Positions 34,376 through 44,626 of a stretch of 64,000 nucleotides of DNA are shown here, one piece after another. The position numbers were made by a program, and so were the translations under genes. The DNA lies in assembly GCA_022843745.1 (NCBI GenBank), contig JALHNB010000011.1, positions 62,001 through 126,000 on the forward strand. The letters are read 5' to 3'. The stretch is from Anaerolineae bacterium. GTDB lineage: Bacteria; Chloroflexota; Anaerolineae; Aggregatilineales; Phototrophicaceae. Numbering within the stretch: the stretch's first letter is position 1; every line of letters begins with the position of its first letter. The notes below the pieces were generated by a model, which was not told the origin of the DNA, ran no database searches, and saw only the letters and a list, made by a program, of their open reading frames with translations.

Positions 34376-34588
34376 ATGCTCAAAATGGATATTGTGAATC
34401 TCCAGCGTCTCGCGGAAATCCGCCAGCAGGAATATCTGCAAACCGCTGAAAACGAACGCAACGCAGTGCCACTTCGCACTACCATCGCCGAAGCAGCCAA
34501 CAAGCTTATTGCGCGCTTGACGGCGACCAACGCGACTACCCCTGCCCGCACTGCCCCCGACCTCACCGAAGCCTGCGTCGATTGCTAA
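34376..34588 (+). CDS. Small protein with C-terminal CVDC, tandem paralogue B
   Basis: A 70-residue paralogue of the preceding gene: NLQRLAEIRQQEYLQTAENE aligns without gaps, the middle differs, and the end is again C-x-acid-C (CVDC). AAAGGA sits before ATG 34376; an ATG 9 bp later is also possible. It starts 50 bp after paralogue A and is followed by a strong terminator, so the two form a small operon. Function unknown. Confidence 0.7.
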   Translation: MLKMDIVNLQRLAEIRQQEYLQTAENERNAVPLRTTIAEAANKLIARLTATNATTPARTAPDLTEACVDC

Positions 34589-34622
34589 CAGCATGATGAC
34601 CAGCGGCTTTAAACCCAAGCAG

Positions 34623-34648
34623 ACGCGCCCCTAACCCGGCGCGTTTTT
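34623..34648 (+). terminator. Terminator of the small-protein operon
   Basis: Perfect stem ACGCGCC/GGCGCGT (34623-34629 and 34638-34644), 8-nt loop, followed by TTTT. Confidence 0.75.
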
Positions 34649-34678
34649 GATTCCCCCATTCTTAACATTTAGAGACGC

Positions 34679-34714
34679 AAAAAAGCACGTAAAGAAAGTA
34701 TAATTTCTCTACGT
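34679..34714 (-). terminator. Terminator of the secreted-protein gene at 34804
   Basis: Stem ACGTAAAGAAA/TTTCTCTACGT (34687-34697 and 34704-34714, one mismatch) with TTTTTT after it on the minus strand. Confidence 0.6.
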
Positions 34715-34752
34715 ACTCTTTGTTCAGCTACGATTTACGATTGAAGCGTACG

Positions 34753-34784
34753 CTGTAGGGATGAGCGAGAAACTCGTCCCTACA
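34753..34784. repeat. GTAGGGGC-framed palindromic repeat, copy 9
   Basis: GTAGGGATGAGCGAGAAACT with CGTCCCTAC end: here both flanks have changed together (GGGATGAG/CTCGTCCC). Confidence 0.65.
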
Positions 34785-34803
34785 ACTGGTTTACCACTTT
34801 ATC

Positions 34804-35427
34804 TCAGCCGCTTGTTTCTGCTGTTGCTTCCGGAGTCATTTCCGTTGTTGAACCTGTATCCGAACCCGTCGTGTTCAGGTTGTTGGGATTCAAATCCTGG
34901 AACGCGATCACCTGGAAGAAACGATTAAGCTGGGTGCGCAGTGTTGAGCATTCCGTCGCTTCGTCGGCGAGGGTGGATGAATTGAGCGTGGACATGGTGG
35001 TCGTGTCTGTGCCTGCCGGATACATTGAAGCAACGTTGCTCTGGAAAGTCGCATCGTCCAATGTCATCATGCCGGTAACGGTATTCTGCTGCTCGTCTGT
35101 CCACATGGGCGACTGGCTGCTGGACATGCTTGACCAATTGCTGAACAGCGGGCCGTACTGACCATAATCAAACTGGTTCAGGTCAAGAGTCGAAGCGCCG
35201 CTCTGCATCCATTGGTCATTGAGGCGGCCAAAATCGAAGTAGCGTTGTGCAACGTACAGGCTGGCAATCAGGTCAGAACTGCATTGTACAGTACCCATGC
35301 CTGCGGTGCCCGTGGAGCTGCCTGCTTCCATAGTTGCTTCTTCGGTAGCGTCCTGAGCAAAGCTCGCGCCAACGACCAGCGCTAACAAACCCACTAACAA
35401 CATTAAACTAAAAACTGACTTACGCAT
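34804..35427 (-). CDS. Secreted protein, family shared with the CHRD protein at 36245
   Basis: A 207-residue exported protein: signal peptide (MRKSVFSLMLLVGLLALVVG, cleavage near SFA|QD), a Thr/Glu/Met-rich spacer, then a module CSSDLIASLYVAQRYFDFG followed by NDQWMQSGASTLDLNQFD, and a C-terminal part ending the globular region with ECSTLRTQLNRFFQV. The two Cys are probably disulfide-linked. AGGAGG precedes the ATG. The same module occurs in the protein encoded at 36245-37294. I do not know this domain. Confidence 0.75.
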   Translation of the reverse strand: MRKSVFSLMLLVGLLALVVGASFAQDATEEATMEAGSSTGTAGMGTVQCSSDLIASLYVAQRYFDFGRLNDQWMQSGASTLDLNQFDYGQYGPLFSNWSSMSSSQSPMWTDEQQNTVTGMMTLDDATFQSNVASMYPAGTDTTTMSTLNSSTLADEATECSTLRTQLNRFFQVIAFQDLNPNNLNTTGSDTGSTTEMTPEATAETSG

Positions 35428-35671
35428 ACGAACCTCCTGCTTAAAAACGATAAATTTTTGGCTCTCTGAGCCTAAAATTTAGTATATAAGCAAGTGTTCT
35501 GATTGGAAGGGGTTACGAGGCAAAATAGGAATAAAATAGGCTGTAGGTTCAATGAAAATAGGCCACAAACTTCTGTAAAATCCCCCAGATGGTCGGTTGC
35601 CTGATGGGTTAAAAAATGGGAAAATCGAAGCGTCACGCAGATAATAATCAACGCATTTTCCCCGCGTCCTG

Positions 35672-36094
35672 TTATACAGTACCCTTTTCCAACCCTGAAT
35701 AATTACCTGTCATTTTTACGAAATGCTGCCGTCTAATCGCCCACAAGATCAACTGCGCGGGCAGCGGGAAGGCCGCTCTGCCAACCGCCGCATCCATCGG
35801 TTCGAGCTTATCGATCACATATTTTTTGCCATGCAGGATCACCGTACAGCCACCTGCTGCCACCACATTTTTATACCAATCGACATCCGGCCCATAGGTG
35901 AGTTCGGCCACAAAGCCATCGTCGGCATGTCCCAGGATGATCGGCGTTTCATAGTGCTTGCCGCTGCGCCGCCCGACATGCTCGATGATCGCGAACGGGC
36001 CAAACGAAGACCGCGCCATCCTTTTGGTCAATGGGTTGAAATAGTTTTTCAGGAACGAGAGCAAAGCATTACGCATTTTCTGTTGAAATGTCAT
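35672..36094 (-). CDS. Nitroreductase/deazaflavin (F420)-type split-barrel oxidoreductase
   Basis: A 140-residue protein of the Ddn/DUF385 group: FGPFAIIEHVGRRSGKHYETP is the conserved cofactor-binding strand, followed by GFVAELTYGPDVDWYKNVVAAGG and the helical end. Characterised members reduce quinones or nitro compounds with F420H2; whether this one uses F420 or flavin is not visible. AAAGGGTG precedes the ATG. Two 31-bp direct repeats lie immediately upstream. Confidence 0.8.
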   Translation of the reverse strand: MTFQQKMRNALLSFLKNYFNPLTKRMARSSFGPFAIIEHVGRRSGKHYETPIILGHADDGFVAELTYGPDVDWYKNVVAAGGCTVILHGKKYVIDKLEPMDAAVGRAAFPLPAQLILWAIRRQHFVKMTGNYSGLEKGTV

Positions 36095-36103
36095 GTTTTC
36101 ACC

Positions 36104-36166
36104 CTTTGGAAAGCACCAAAATTAACACCTTATTCCTTGGAAAGCACCAAAATTAACATCCTATTC
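36104..36166 (-). repeat. Two ~31-bp direct repeats before the oxidoreductase gene
   Basis: CTTTGGAAAGCACCAAAATT at 36104 and the same block at 36136 (one base shorter), adjoining the ribosome-binding site. Candidate operators. Confidence 0.65.
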
Positions 36167-36244
36167 ACAGAATTTGCAACTGGAATCAAAATGGGGCAAG
36201 GTACACCCCTGCCCCACTCGCTAACAATAGAAGTTGAGTTTCGT

Positions 36245-37294
36245 CTAGCCCGCGACCTGCCCGCGTACCGCGCCGTCCGGGAAGTCCGAGGTATGGACGT
36301 TCACATAGAATCCTGCCGGACTGGTTGCGATCTGGTTCAGCACATCCATATCGGATACTGCCACACAGCCAGTCGCGTTTCCGCTTTCGTCTGGCGCTTT
36401 ATCGAATGGAACGACCACCGGGCCGGACTCGTCGGCATTACCCATGTGAATGTGCATCGCCGCAGCGGGCAACGTCACATTCTGGACGGTGACATTGTAG
36501 CAAATCTGGCTGTTGGAAAAGTCAATCGTAATCGCCGCAGTGCCGGTGGCATCTTCATCGCCAGGGCCAGGGATTTCTGCCGTGCCACTCAGCGTGGTGC
36601 TGAAATTTGCATTCACCATTGAGCCGCTGGTTGTATCTGTTGAAGTACCAGCTTCAGTTGTTGCTTCAGGGCTTGCGCCCACACCCATCATCGACACGCT
36701 GCCCTGCGATGCAACCGCTAAAAAGAAGCGATTGAGCGTTGTACGCAGCATGGCGCATTCCGCAGAATCATCCGCAAATGTCGCCGGAGCGAGCATGGTT
36801 GCGTCAGGCATGTTCGCCATCATATCCTGCTGCATGGTCGCGTCATCCATCAACATCATGTCGGTGATAGCCGCGTTTTGTTCGCTGGACATGCCCGACG
36901 GCATATCCATCATGCTATCGAACCAGGGCGCAAACTGACCTTTATCGAACTGGGTCAGATCGAGCGTCGATGCACCACTCTGCATCCACTCATCATTCAT
37001 ACCGCCAAAGCCGAAATAACGTTCGGCGATGTACAGATTCACGAGCAGATCAGAACTACAGACAACCGAGCCAGTCGTGCCAGATGTGCCGGACATGCTC
37101 ATATCGGCTGTCGCTTCCATTGTGGCCTCTGCCATCGGCTCAGAAGTTGCTTCCATCGTCGCCTCTGGCATGGGTTCGGTGGTCATTTCCTGAGTCGGTT
37201 CTTCAGTCGCGTCCTGCGCCTGACCAAACGCCACCGCCGTTAGCAACAAAACCAAAACTGCAAATACTGATAAACCTTTAACTGACTTACGCAT
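36245..37294 (-). CDS. Secreted protein with N-terminal module of the 34804 family and C-terminal CHRD domain
   Basis: A 349-residue exported protein. ATG 37294 has GGAGG 6 bp upstream. Signal peptide (MRKSVKGLSVFAVLVLLLTA), Met/Glu/Thr repeats (EATMEAT), then the module CSSDLLVNLYIAERYFGFG with NDEWMQSGASTLDLTQFD and CAMLRTTLNRFF. Residues ~225-349 are a CHRD domain (FSTTLSGTAEIPGPGDEDATG, AAAMHIHMGNADESGPVVV, PAGFYVNVHTSDFPDGAVRG). CHRD domains are extracellular and of unknown biochemical role. The shared N-terminal module links it to the gene at 34804. Confidence 0.83.
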   Translation of the reverse strand: MRKSVKGLSVFAVLVLLLTAVAFGQAQDATEEPTQEMTTEPMPEATMEATSEPMAEATMEATADMSMSGTSGTTGSVVCSSDLLVNLYIAERYFGFGGMNDEWMQSGASTLDLTQFDKGQFAPWFDSMMDMPSGMSSEQNAAITDMMLMDDATMQQDMMANMPDATMLAPATFADDSAECAMLRTTLNRFFLAVASQGSVSMMGVGASPEATTEAGTSTDTTSGSMVNANFSTTLSGTAEIPGPGDEDATGTAAITIDFSNSQICYNVTVQNVTLPAAAMHIHMGNADESGPVVVPFDKAPDESGNATGCVAVSDMDVLNQIATSPAGFYVNVHTSDFPDGAVRGQVAG

Positions 37295-37523
37295 ATAAAC
37301 CTCCACAAAAACTTACAATTAAGATTGCGATCCTCAAAGAAATTATTTTCGTAAGGAACGCTTACAATCGAGTATAGGATGAAGTGTCTTAAATGGAAGG
37401 TTTACGGCGCTAAAATAGGAACAAGATAGGCCGCATACGTAACAATCGTAGGTCACTTAGCCTGCTATTTTCACCCACCTGCCCTATGACCCGTGCGTCA
37501 TAATAAAAACCCTTGATAATCAG

Positions 37524-37556
37524 ATAAAAATCGAGGTCGGTTATGCGCCGACCTCG
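37524..37556 (-). terminator. Terminator of the catalase gene
   Basis: Perfect 9-bp stem CGAGGTCGG/CCGACCTCG (37532-37540 and 37548-37556) with TTTTT following on the minus strand, 37 bp after the stop. Confidence 0.75.
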
Positions 37557-37592
37557 TTGTTGTTTGCGGATACAAATTCCTGCTGGATAACG

Positions 37593-39704
37593 TTAGTTCG
37601 TTTGCCGATCCCAGAACCGCAGATCGCGAGATGCGGTAACAAATTTCGAAGCGTCACCTGCCCCATTCAACGCGATACAGGCTTTGTCGAGGCTGTCGCC
37701 GATACCTGCTTTTTGCAGTAAAGCGACTGTCGCCGGGGTGTAGCCAATGAATTTCGAGTGTGCGAAAGCGTCGGCGACAAAATCACGTGCGGCAGCCTTT
37801 TTCGCCAGCATCGCAGCGCTGTCGTCGGATACCAGCAGCGCCACGACATCATAAAGCACCGAGGGGCCACCCTCAAGCTTTTGCTTCGCCTCAATCCATG
37901 TGCCATCACTGGCTTGAACACCACCAATCAAGGGTGCGATCACTTCGATTACCGCGCCCTCATTTTCAGCCGCTTCCTGAATAGCGCTGAACAATTTCGC
38001 ATCGACACCATCCGTAACCAGCACACCGATTTTGCGCCCCTTGAGGCTTTTTGGACTATTTTTCAGAATACTGAGCGCCGGGGATGCTTTCAAATCCTGG
38101 CGCGTGGGCTTCGCGGCTTGCGCGGGCTTTGGCAGTTCCTTCAAACCTAGACCATCGGCAACATTCTGCGCCAATGTTTCATGGATATTGAGCAGATGAG
38201 CGACGACACGACTGCGGATGGCTGGCCGTTCGACTTTGCTGAGTTCGAAAACGAGCGCATCGGCAATATGAGTTTGTTCAACGGCTGTCTGGCTGATATA
38301 AAACTGCCGTGCCTGACTGTAGTGATCGGCAAAAGTTTCTGAGCGAAGCCGCCTTTTCGCGCCAGCTTCCTCAGCCGGATAACTATGGAAACCCTGTGGC
38401 GATTCACGTGGCCCACCCTCATCACCCCACGAATTCGGCTCATAATTTGCGCGACCTACCGGGTTTTTCATCGCCATGTGTCCGTCCTGCTGGAAATGGT
38501 GCATCGGACATTTCGGCGCGTTGATCGGAATATGTGTGAAATTTGGCCCGCCGAGCCGCTTGATCTGGGTATCCAGGTACGAAAAATTGCGACCCTGTAG
38601 CAGCGGATCGTTTGAGAAATCAACGCCGGGGACAATATTTTGCGTACAGAACGCCACCTGCTCGGTTTCGGCGAAGAAATTATCGACGCAGCGATCCAGC
38701 ACCAAACGCCCTACGCGGCGGATCGGTACTTGTTCTTCGGGGATCAGCTTGGTTGCGTCGAGAACGTCAAAGTCAAATTTGTCCGCGAATTCCTCGTCAA
38801 AAAGCTGAAGGCCGAGTTCCCATTCCGGGAAGTCGCCCATCTGGATCGAATTCCAGAGGTCGCGTCGGTGGAAATCGGCATCCGCGCCGTTAATTTTCAC
38901 GGCCTCGTTCCAGACCACCGACTGCATCCCCAGCTTAGGCTTCCAGTGAAATTTCACGAAAGTCGATTTACCAGCAGCGTTGACGAGTCGGAAGGTGTGA
39001 ACGCCGAAACCTTCCATAAAGCGGAATGATCGCGGAATCGCCCGATCTGACATGACCCACATAATCATGTGCATACTTTCGGGCATGAGCGAGATAAAAT
39101 CCCAGAAATTATCGTGGGCAGAAGCCGCCTGGGGGAAGCCGCGATCTGGCTCCTCTTTGACCGCATGGACGACATCGGGAAACTTCATCGGGTCTTGGAT
39201 GAAAAAAACCGGGATATTGTTGCCAACGATGTCCCAATTGCCCTGTTGGGTATAAAGCTTGACGGCAAACCCGCGCACATCCCGTGCCAGATCAACCGAG
39301 CCTTTGTTACCCGCCACCGTCGAGAAACGCACAAAGGCGGGCGTTTTTTCGCCAGCACGTTGAAAAATGTCGGCTGATGTGATGTCGGATAACGACTCAT
39401 ACGTTTCGAAAAAGCCGTGTGCGCCAAAGCCACGTGCATGAACGACCCGTTCGGGGATGCGCTCATGGTCAAAATGAAATATTTTCTCGCGGAAGTGGAA
39501 ATCTTCCATCGCAGCCGGGCCGCGTGCGCCAATGCGAAGCGTATTTTGGTCGTCGGATACAGGCACACCCTGCTGAGTGGTCAGGATAGGGATATTACCC
39601 TCAGCAATCTGATGGGTTTCGCCGCCTTCCCCCGAAGTGACCTGCTCCTCACCATATTGAACATTACTGCGCTTTTGACCGTTGCTTGATTTAGATCGTG
39701 CCAT
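37593..39704 (-). CDS. katE: Large-subunit monofunctional catalase (clade 2, HPII type)
   Basis: A 703-residue haem catalase converting H2O2 to water and oxygen. The distal His is H89 ([13 protein letters not shown]), the Asn N162 (GNNIPVFF), and the proximal Tyr lies in [10 protein letters not shown]. The C-terminal ~150 residues ([20 protein letters not shown]) form the flavodoxin/DJ-1-like domain that defines the large clade; small-subunit catalases lack it. AAAGGAAG precedes the ATG. Its own terminator follows, so it is a single-gene unit. Confidence 0.97.
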   Translation of the reverse strand: MARSKSSNGQKRSNVQYGEEQVTSGEGGETHQIAEGNIPILTTQQGVPVSDDQNTLRIGARGPAAMEDFHFREKIFHFDHERIPERVVHARGFGAHGFFETYESLSDITSADIFQRAGEKTPAFVRFSTVAGNKGSVDLARDVRGFAVKLYTQQGNWDIVGNNIPVFFIQDPMKFPDVVHAVKEEPDRGFPQAASAHDNFWDFISLMPESMHMIMWVMSDRAIPRSFRFMEGFGVHTFRLVNAAGKSTFVKFHWKPKLGMQSVVWNEAVKINGADADFHRRDLWNSIQMGDFPEWELGLQLFDEEFADKFDFDVLDATKLIPEEQVPIRRVGRLVLDRCVDNFFAETEQVAFCTQNIVPGVDFSNDPLLQGRNFSYLDTQIKRLGGPNFTHIPINAPKCPMHHFQQDGHMAMKNPVGRANYEPNSWGDEGGPRESPQGFHSYPAEEAGAKRRLRSETFADHYSQARQFYISQTAVEQTHIADALVFELSKVERPAIRSRVVAHLLNIHETLAQNVADGLGLKELPKPAQAAKPTRQDLKASPALSILKNSPKSLKGRKIGVLVTDGVDAKLFSAIQEAAENEGAVIEVIAPLIGGVQASDGTWIEAKQKLEGGPSVLYDVVALLVSDDSAAMLAKKAAARDFVADAFAHSKFIGYTPATVALLQKAGIGDSLDKACIALNGAGDASKFVTASRDLRFWDRQTN

Positions 39705-39839
39705 GATAACTTCCTTTAAAATTTACTTCGTAGAGCTAAATAATAGTCCCGCACAAGTGGCTTTTTATGGGTACACTGGTGGAAGTTGTTGTAGGTACTT
39801 CGGGTTGATTCACACGCAAAGTTGGTTGTAGGTAGGTTG

Positions 39840-39994
39840 TGTAGATATTTGCTCATCCTCACCCCTGCCCGCTGCGAGTCTCCAATGCGTTGGAGAGGGA
39901 GCGACAGACAGGATTGAAGCCCCTCCCTATTGCTATGGGGAGGGGTTGGGGTGGGGATGCCCGAAAACGACACAATCAGTCTGAAATGTCAACA
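39840..39994. mobile_element. ~150-bp MITE-like element, copy B
   Basis: Right end AAATGTCAACA (39984-39994) matches the terminal inverted repeat of the element at 55588-55739; the left end (TAGATATTTGCTCATCC) is degraded. The body has C/G-rich arms (GGGGAGGGGTTGGGGTGGGG) and a GCGTTGGAGAGGGAGCG-like hairpin in the same order. No coding capacity. Confidence 0.6.
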
Positions 39995-40035
39995 CACTCT
40001 GGTTCGAGTTTATTCACACGCAAGGAGGTTAAATC

Positions 40036-40737
40036 ATGCAGCAAATTATCGCGATGGGTGGCGGCGGATTTTCGGACGAGCCAGATAATCTCGCGCTGGA
40101 TCGTTACATCATCGCACAGACCAACACAGAGCGCCCCAAAGTCTGTTTTCTCTCGCAGGCCAGCGGTGAAGGCCGCGATTACATCATCAATTTTCATAAA
40201 GCGTTTTTATCGCTTGATTGTTTTCCGTCGTTTCTCTCACTGTTCCAGCCACACACGGGCGATATTGAGGGCTTTCTGATGTCACAGGATGTGATTTACG
40301 TTGGCGGCGGTAACACCAAGTCGATGCTGGCCCTGTGGCGCGAATGGAATCTCGACACGATTCTGCGTAAGGCGGCGGATAACGGCACGGTTCTGGCGGG
40401 AATCAGCGCCGGGGCGATCTGCTGGTTCGAGGCCGCGACGACGGATTCGATCCCTGGAAAATTGACGGTCATTTCGGGTTTGGGCTATCTCGCTGGAAGC
40501 TGTTCACCCCATTACGATGGTGAAGCCCAGCGCCGTCCGACTTTTCAACGGCTTATCGCGGCAGGCGAGATCATCCCCGGCGTGGCTTTTGACGATGGCG
40601 CTGCGGGGCATTACATCGACGGCACGCTGCAACACGTCGTCAGTTCACGCCCGAACGCCAAAGGTTATCGGCTGGAAAAAGTCGGCGACAAGGTGCGTGA
40701 AACCGTGCTGGAGACACGCTATCTGAACGCGCCGTAA
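40036..40737 (+). CDS. Peptidase E-like serine dipeptidase (S51 family)
   Basis: A 233-residue cytosolic protein of the class-I glutamine-amidotransferase-like fold. The nucleophile is S124 in AGISAGAICW. VIYVGGGNTKSML and GLGYLAGSCSPHYD are the other S51 signatures. AAGGAGG lies 7 bp before the ATG. Known members cleave Asp-Xaa dipeptides or cyanophycin dipeptides. It seems to be transcribed alone, directly after the MITE-like element. Confidence 0.87.
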   Translation: MQQIIAMGGGGFSDEPDNLALDRYIIAQTNTERPKVCFLSQASGEGRDYIINFHKAFLSLDCFPSFLSLFQPHTGDIEGFLMSQDVIYVGGGNTKSMLALWREWNLDTILRKAADNGTVLAGISAGAICWFEAATTDSIPGKLTVISGLGYLAGSCSPHYDGEAQRRPTFQRLIAAGEIIPGVAFDDGAAGHYIDGTLQHVVSSRPNAKGYRLEKVGDKVRETVLETRYLNAP

Positions 40738-40746
40738 ATAGACCTA

Positions 40747-41868
40747 TCAGGAGCGAGGAAGCGAAAAACTGAAAGTGCTTCCGATACCTACCTGGCTCTC
40801 TACATGAAGACTGCCGCCGTGCTGCTGGACGATTTCCCGGACGATGGATAACCCTAAACCTGTTCCTGCCACGGTTCGATGTTCGATGGTGTTGACACGG
40901 AAGAACTTATCAAACACGTGAGGGATGTCGCTTTCGGGAATGCCTATACCGTGATCCATGATGTTAAAACTAACTTCGGTTTCACGTTTTTCTGCGCTGA
41001 CCTGTATAGGGGCGCCACCCTGGGGAGTATATTTCACAGCATTTGAGATGAGATTCTGAAACACCTGACCAATCAGAAGCGGGTCACAATAAATCGTCAT
41101 ATCATTGACCAGATATTGCGATTGGACTGCGATTCCTTTTTCGTGCGCCAGTATCACGGCCTGAGCAACGTTGGTTTCCAGCAACTGCTTTACGAGAATT
41201 TTCTGTTTCTGCAAGCCGACGCCCGTTTCGATACGCGCTAAATCCAGCAAATTGACGATGAGATCGCGCATGTAAGCGGTAGATACCTCAATCTGGTTAA
41301 GCTTTTCTTTCGTCCGTTCGTCCAGAGAAGGATTATAGCGACGCAATAATTCGACGGCGGTGGTAATGACCGCCAGCGGGTTTTTGAGGTCGTGCGAAGC
41401 AGTATGGAGCATCTGGTCTTTTAGTTGTGACAGTCTTTCATAATGCAGACGCTCTTGCTGGCGTAATTGCTCGATTTCCTGTTTCTGGCGATGCAGGGTG
41501 AGATGTGCGTTGACACGGGCGATCACTTCTTCATGTTGCAGCGGCTTCGTAACATAATCCACTGCGCCCAGTTGAAAACCATAGACTTTATCAATGGTGT
41601 CGGAGAGCGCGGTCATAAAGATAACGGGGATGTCGCGCGTGATGGGACTGGCCTTCAGCCGCCTGCATGTCTCAAATCCGTCAATGCCCGGCATCATCAC
41701 ATCGAGGAGGATCATATCCGGTATGGCATACTCTGCCTGCTGAACCGCGCTCTCCCCATCTGTCGCGACGAGGACTTTGTAGCCCACTGATCCGAGCAAC
41801 TGCATGAGTACGCTCAGATTGATGGGAACATCATCCACGATGAGAATTGACCCGATTGAAACAGCCAT
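40747..41868 (-). CDS. Receiver-histidine kinase (REC-HisKA-HATPase) protein
   Basis: A 373-residue cytosolic protein. REC domain at residues 1-~122 with phospho-acceptor D56 (MILLDVMMPG) and K108; HisKA with H159 (HTASHDLKNPLAV); HATPase with N-box NLISNAVKY, DHGIGIPESDIP and GTGLGLSIVREI. The next gene upstream, a membrane hybrid kinase, ends 1 bp before its start, so they are co-transcribed and probably translationally coupled. It may receive phosphate from that kinase and pass it on. The output partner is not in the window. Confidence 0.93.
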   Translation of the reverse strand: MAVSIGSILIVDDVPINLSVLMQLLGSVGYKVLVATDGESAVQQAEYAIPDMILLDVMMPGIDGFETCRRLKASPITRDIPVIFMTALSDTIDKVYGFQLGAVDYVTKPLQHEEVIARVNAHLTLHRQKQEIEQLRQQERLHYERLSQLKDQMLHTASHDLKNPLAVITTAVELLRRYNPSLDERTKEKLNQIEVSTAYMRDLIVNLLDLARIETGVGLQKQKILVKQLLETNVAQAVILAHEKGIAVQSQYLVNDMTIYCDPLLIGQVFQNLISNAVKYTPQGGAPIQVSAEKRETEVSFNIMDHGIGIPESDIPHVFDKFFRVNTIEHRTVAGTGLGLSIVREIVQQHGGSLHVESQVGIGSTFSFSLPRS

Positions 41869-41869
41869 T

Positions 41870-44626
41870 TTATGAACCTTTATACTCTTGAATCAATTGA
41901 CGAATTTCATTGATTTTGAAATTCTGGGCTAAGGTGCGCAGTTCGGCGGCGAAAGGCGCATACCCAGTGTGCGCGAGGTGGTCGGATTGAACCAGAATCT
42001 CAACAATATCGCCCTTCATCGCCAGGTCATACAGCGCATTCAAATCGGTAATTGAAGGCGCAACAATTGGTTGAGAGAAGTTGTTGCCGTTGTCTTCGGA
42101 TGTTGTCGGTTGTTCGATAATCCACTCTAATTGAAGGTGCTGTTTCAATACATCCAATAAGTCCTGAAGCCGATAGGGTTTGGAGAGAAAGTCATTTGCG
42201 CCAACTTCGATACTTTCGGCATGATTATGCTCAAAAGCGCTGGCTGAAATAGCAATGATAATGAGTTTTTCATGGTCGATTATCTGACGCAGCAGCCTGA
42301 TGGCTTCAATGCCATTCATGAGAGGCATTCGCAAATCCATGAGGATGGCATGCGGTTGAAACAGGGTGTTTTTGTCTAGGCAATCCTGCCCATCGACGGC
42401 TTCTAATATCTCAAATCCCAACGGCAGCAGCATCTCCCGCAGAATCTCGCGATTCCCGGAATGGTCATCGACAACCAGGATGCGACGTTTTTCGCCGCGA
42501 TAGCCTGTAATCTTTTTCTCATCAATCCGAGGAGCATTAATAAAGTTAGAGTCTTCCGGCAAATCCAGTTCAAACCAGAAGATACTGCCTACGCCGACCT
42601 CACTCTTGACCCGTAGCGTACTGCCCATGAGCTGGATCAGTTGATGGCTGATTGCCAACCCCAGCCCTGTCCCTTCAATAGGGGCACCACGCCTTTCCAG
42701 TTGTTCAAACGGCTTGAAAATGATTTCCAGTGCATCTGGAGCGATTCCAATCCCCGTATCCTCGACCTGAAAGCGAATTCGATCCTCGTGATAGCCGACC
42801 TTGAGTATCACGCCACCCTGTTCCGTAAATTTCACGGCATTGCCGAGCAAATTCAAAAGGATTTGCCGCAGCCGCACCTCATCACTATAAACGCCAGCAG
42901 GCAGATCAGACAGTTGTTCGAAACGAAATGTCAAATGCTTCAGTTCTGCGCGTACCTGAATGAGTTTGCTGACATCCTTTAACATCTCTGTGAAATGAAA
43001 AGCATCCTTATTGAGCTGCATTCGGTGCGCTTCAACTTTGGAGATATCGAGTATGTCATTAATCAGAGTCAATAGATGATTACCACTGCGGTGGATGATG
43101 TCCAACCCCTCGGCTTGTTTTGCCGTCAAAGCACTGTCTTTTTCGAGAATCTGCACATAACCGAGGATACCGTTGAGGGGCGTTCGCAGCTCATGGCTCA
43201 TGGTGGCAAGAAATTCACCTTTTGTGCGGTTGGCTTTTTCCGCTGCCAGCGTTGCCTGTTGTAACTCCTGAATCTGGAATTTATTCTCGATAGCAATGCC
43301 GACGAAAGAGGCAATATGCCGCAGAATAATTTCATCCTGGGCTGTGTATGCATAGGGATTCAGACTGGTGATGGTCATAATACCCGTAGCAATTTGACCG
43401 ACTCCTATCGGTACGCTCAAGGTCGAACTGACTTCTGGATGTGAATCTTCTATGCGTGTTTCAGCGATCACTGCAACTTCATTAACTGGTTTTTCGACGT
43501 GCCTGAGCTCGCGGGAGATCGTGCCATCTGCCATGTGTGTGAGTGTTATCTCGCGGCGATTTAGTTGATGAGCAGACGGCTGGCTCTCAGAATCCGGCAT
43601 GGTCAGTTGGATGTTAAATTGATGGACGGGAAGGATACGACTGATATGGTCGGCAGCGATTTTATAAATATCTTCCTCGGAGGCGGCGGTGCTGACCTGC
43701 TGGCTCATCTGACTGAGCGAATCGAGCCGCTGCGCGTAAAGCTGTGTTTCGGCGAGGGTAGTTCGGATTCGATTTTCGCTTTCACGCAGGGCATCTTCGG
43801 CTTGTTTGCGGGCGGTGATGTCGCGGATGGCGCTCGAAACCAGAACACCTTCCTCAGTTTCCAGTGGGCTGAGGCTGATTTCAACAGGAAATTCGCTGCC
43901 GTCCTTGCGTAAGGCGTACAGCTCCATGCCCGCGCCCATTGACCGAACGCGGGGTGCGGCGAAAAAGCCGTTGCGATGGGCGGGGTGCTTGCTGTGAAAG
44001 CGCTCCGGGACAAGAAAGTCCACGAACTGGTCAATGAGTTCATCGGCTGTATAGCCGAAAAGTGTCTGTGCCTGGGCATTCACCAGCACAATCTGCCCGG
44101 TATGATTCACAATGACTATTGCATCGGGAGCTGCTTCTAACAGCGCTCTGAACTTTGCTTCGGTTCGCTTCGAGTCAGTGATGTCACGGATGGCCGCAAA
44201 TGCCAGAACACCTTGCTCAGTTTCCAGTGGGCTGAGGCTGATTTCGACAGGAAATTCGCTGCCATCCTTGCGTAAGGCATAAAGCTCCATGCCCGCGCCC
44301 ATTGACCGAACGCGGGGTGCGGCGAAAAAGCCATTGCGATGGTCGGGGTGCTTGCTGCGGAAGCGCTCCGGTACAAGAACATCTACGAACTGACCGATCA
44401 ATTCGTCTGGTGCATAGCCAAAAAGTTTCTGGGTCTGGGTATTAACCAGGATAATCTGCCCGGACGGATTGACGATGACCATCGCGTCAGGGGCAATCTC
44501 CAGAAATTCTGCAAGCTGATTCGTCTGTTTGTGCTGCGCTCTGCCACGATTGATTGAAGCGTAGCTGGCAGCAAACAGCCCAACCAAGAGAAAAGCCAAG
44601 AGCATAAATCCCAACCACGTGTTCAT
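41870..44626 (-). CDS. Membrane hybrid histidine kinase (TM-PAS-PAS-GAF-HisKA-HATPase-REC)
   Basis: A 918-residue kinase. One N-terminal membrane segment (residues ~5-22), two PAS domains (~40-155 and ~160-280), a GAF domain (~310-460), HisKA with His in [17 protein letters not shown], HATPase ([22 protein letters not shown]), and a REC with Asp in [10 protein letters not shown] short Hpt-like helical end follows. The two PAS domains are nearly identical over ~60 residues ([19 protein letters not shown]). No extracellular sensor loop is present, so the signal is probably cytosolic or in the membrane. Operon with the REC-kinase gene. Confidence 0.94.
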   Translation of the reverse strand: MNTWLGFMLLAFLLVGLFAASYASINRGRAQHKQTNQLAEFLEIAPDAMVIVNPSGQIILVNTQTQKLFGYAPDELIGQFVDVLVPERFRSKHPDHRNGFFAAPRVRSMGAGMELYALRKDGSEFPVEISLSPLETEQGVLAFAAIRDITDSKRTEAKFRALLEAAPDAIVIVNHTGQIVLVNAQAQTLFGYTADELIDQFVDFLVPERFHSKHPAHRNGFFAAPRVRSMGAGMELYALRKDGSEFPVEISLSPLETEEGVLVSSAIRDITARKQAEDALRESENRIRTTLAETQLYAQRLDSLSQMSQQVSTAASEEDIYKIAADHISRILPVHQFNIQLTMPDSESQPSAHQLNRREITLTHMADGTISRELRHVEKPVNEVAVIAETRIEDSHPEVSSTLSVPIGVGQIATGIMTITSLNPYAYTAQDEIILRHIASFVGIAIENKFQIQELQQATLAAEKANRTKGEFLATMSHELRTPLNGILGYVQILEKDSALTAKQAEGLDIIHRSGNHLLTLINDILDISKVEAHRMQLNKDAFHFTEMLKDVSKLIQVRAELKHLTFRFEQLSDLPAGVYSDEVRLRQILLNLLGNAVKFTEQGGVILKVGYHEDRIRFQVEDTGIGIAPDALEIIFKPFEQLERRGAPIEGTGLGLAISHQLIQLMGSTLRVKSEVGVGSIFWFELDLPEDSNFINAPRIDEKKITGYRGEKRRILVVDDHSGNREILREMLLPLGFEILEAVDGQDCLDKNTLFQPHAILMDLRMPLMNGIEAIRLLRQIIDHEKLIIIAISASAFEHNHAESIEVGANDFLSKPYRLQDLLDVLKQHLQLEWIIEQPTTSEDNGNNFSQPIVAPSITDLNALYDLAMKGDIVEILVQSDHLAHTGYAPFAAELRTLAQNFKINEIRQLIQEYKGS

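Noticed and set aside
35723-36622. 299-codon plus-strand frame over the oxidoreductase and CHRD genes
   Set aside because: Spans two minus-strand genes and an intergenic repeat; no domain wording.
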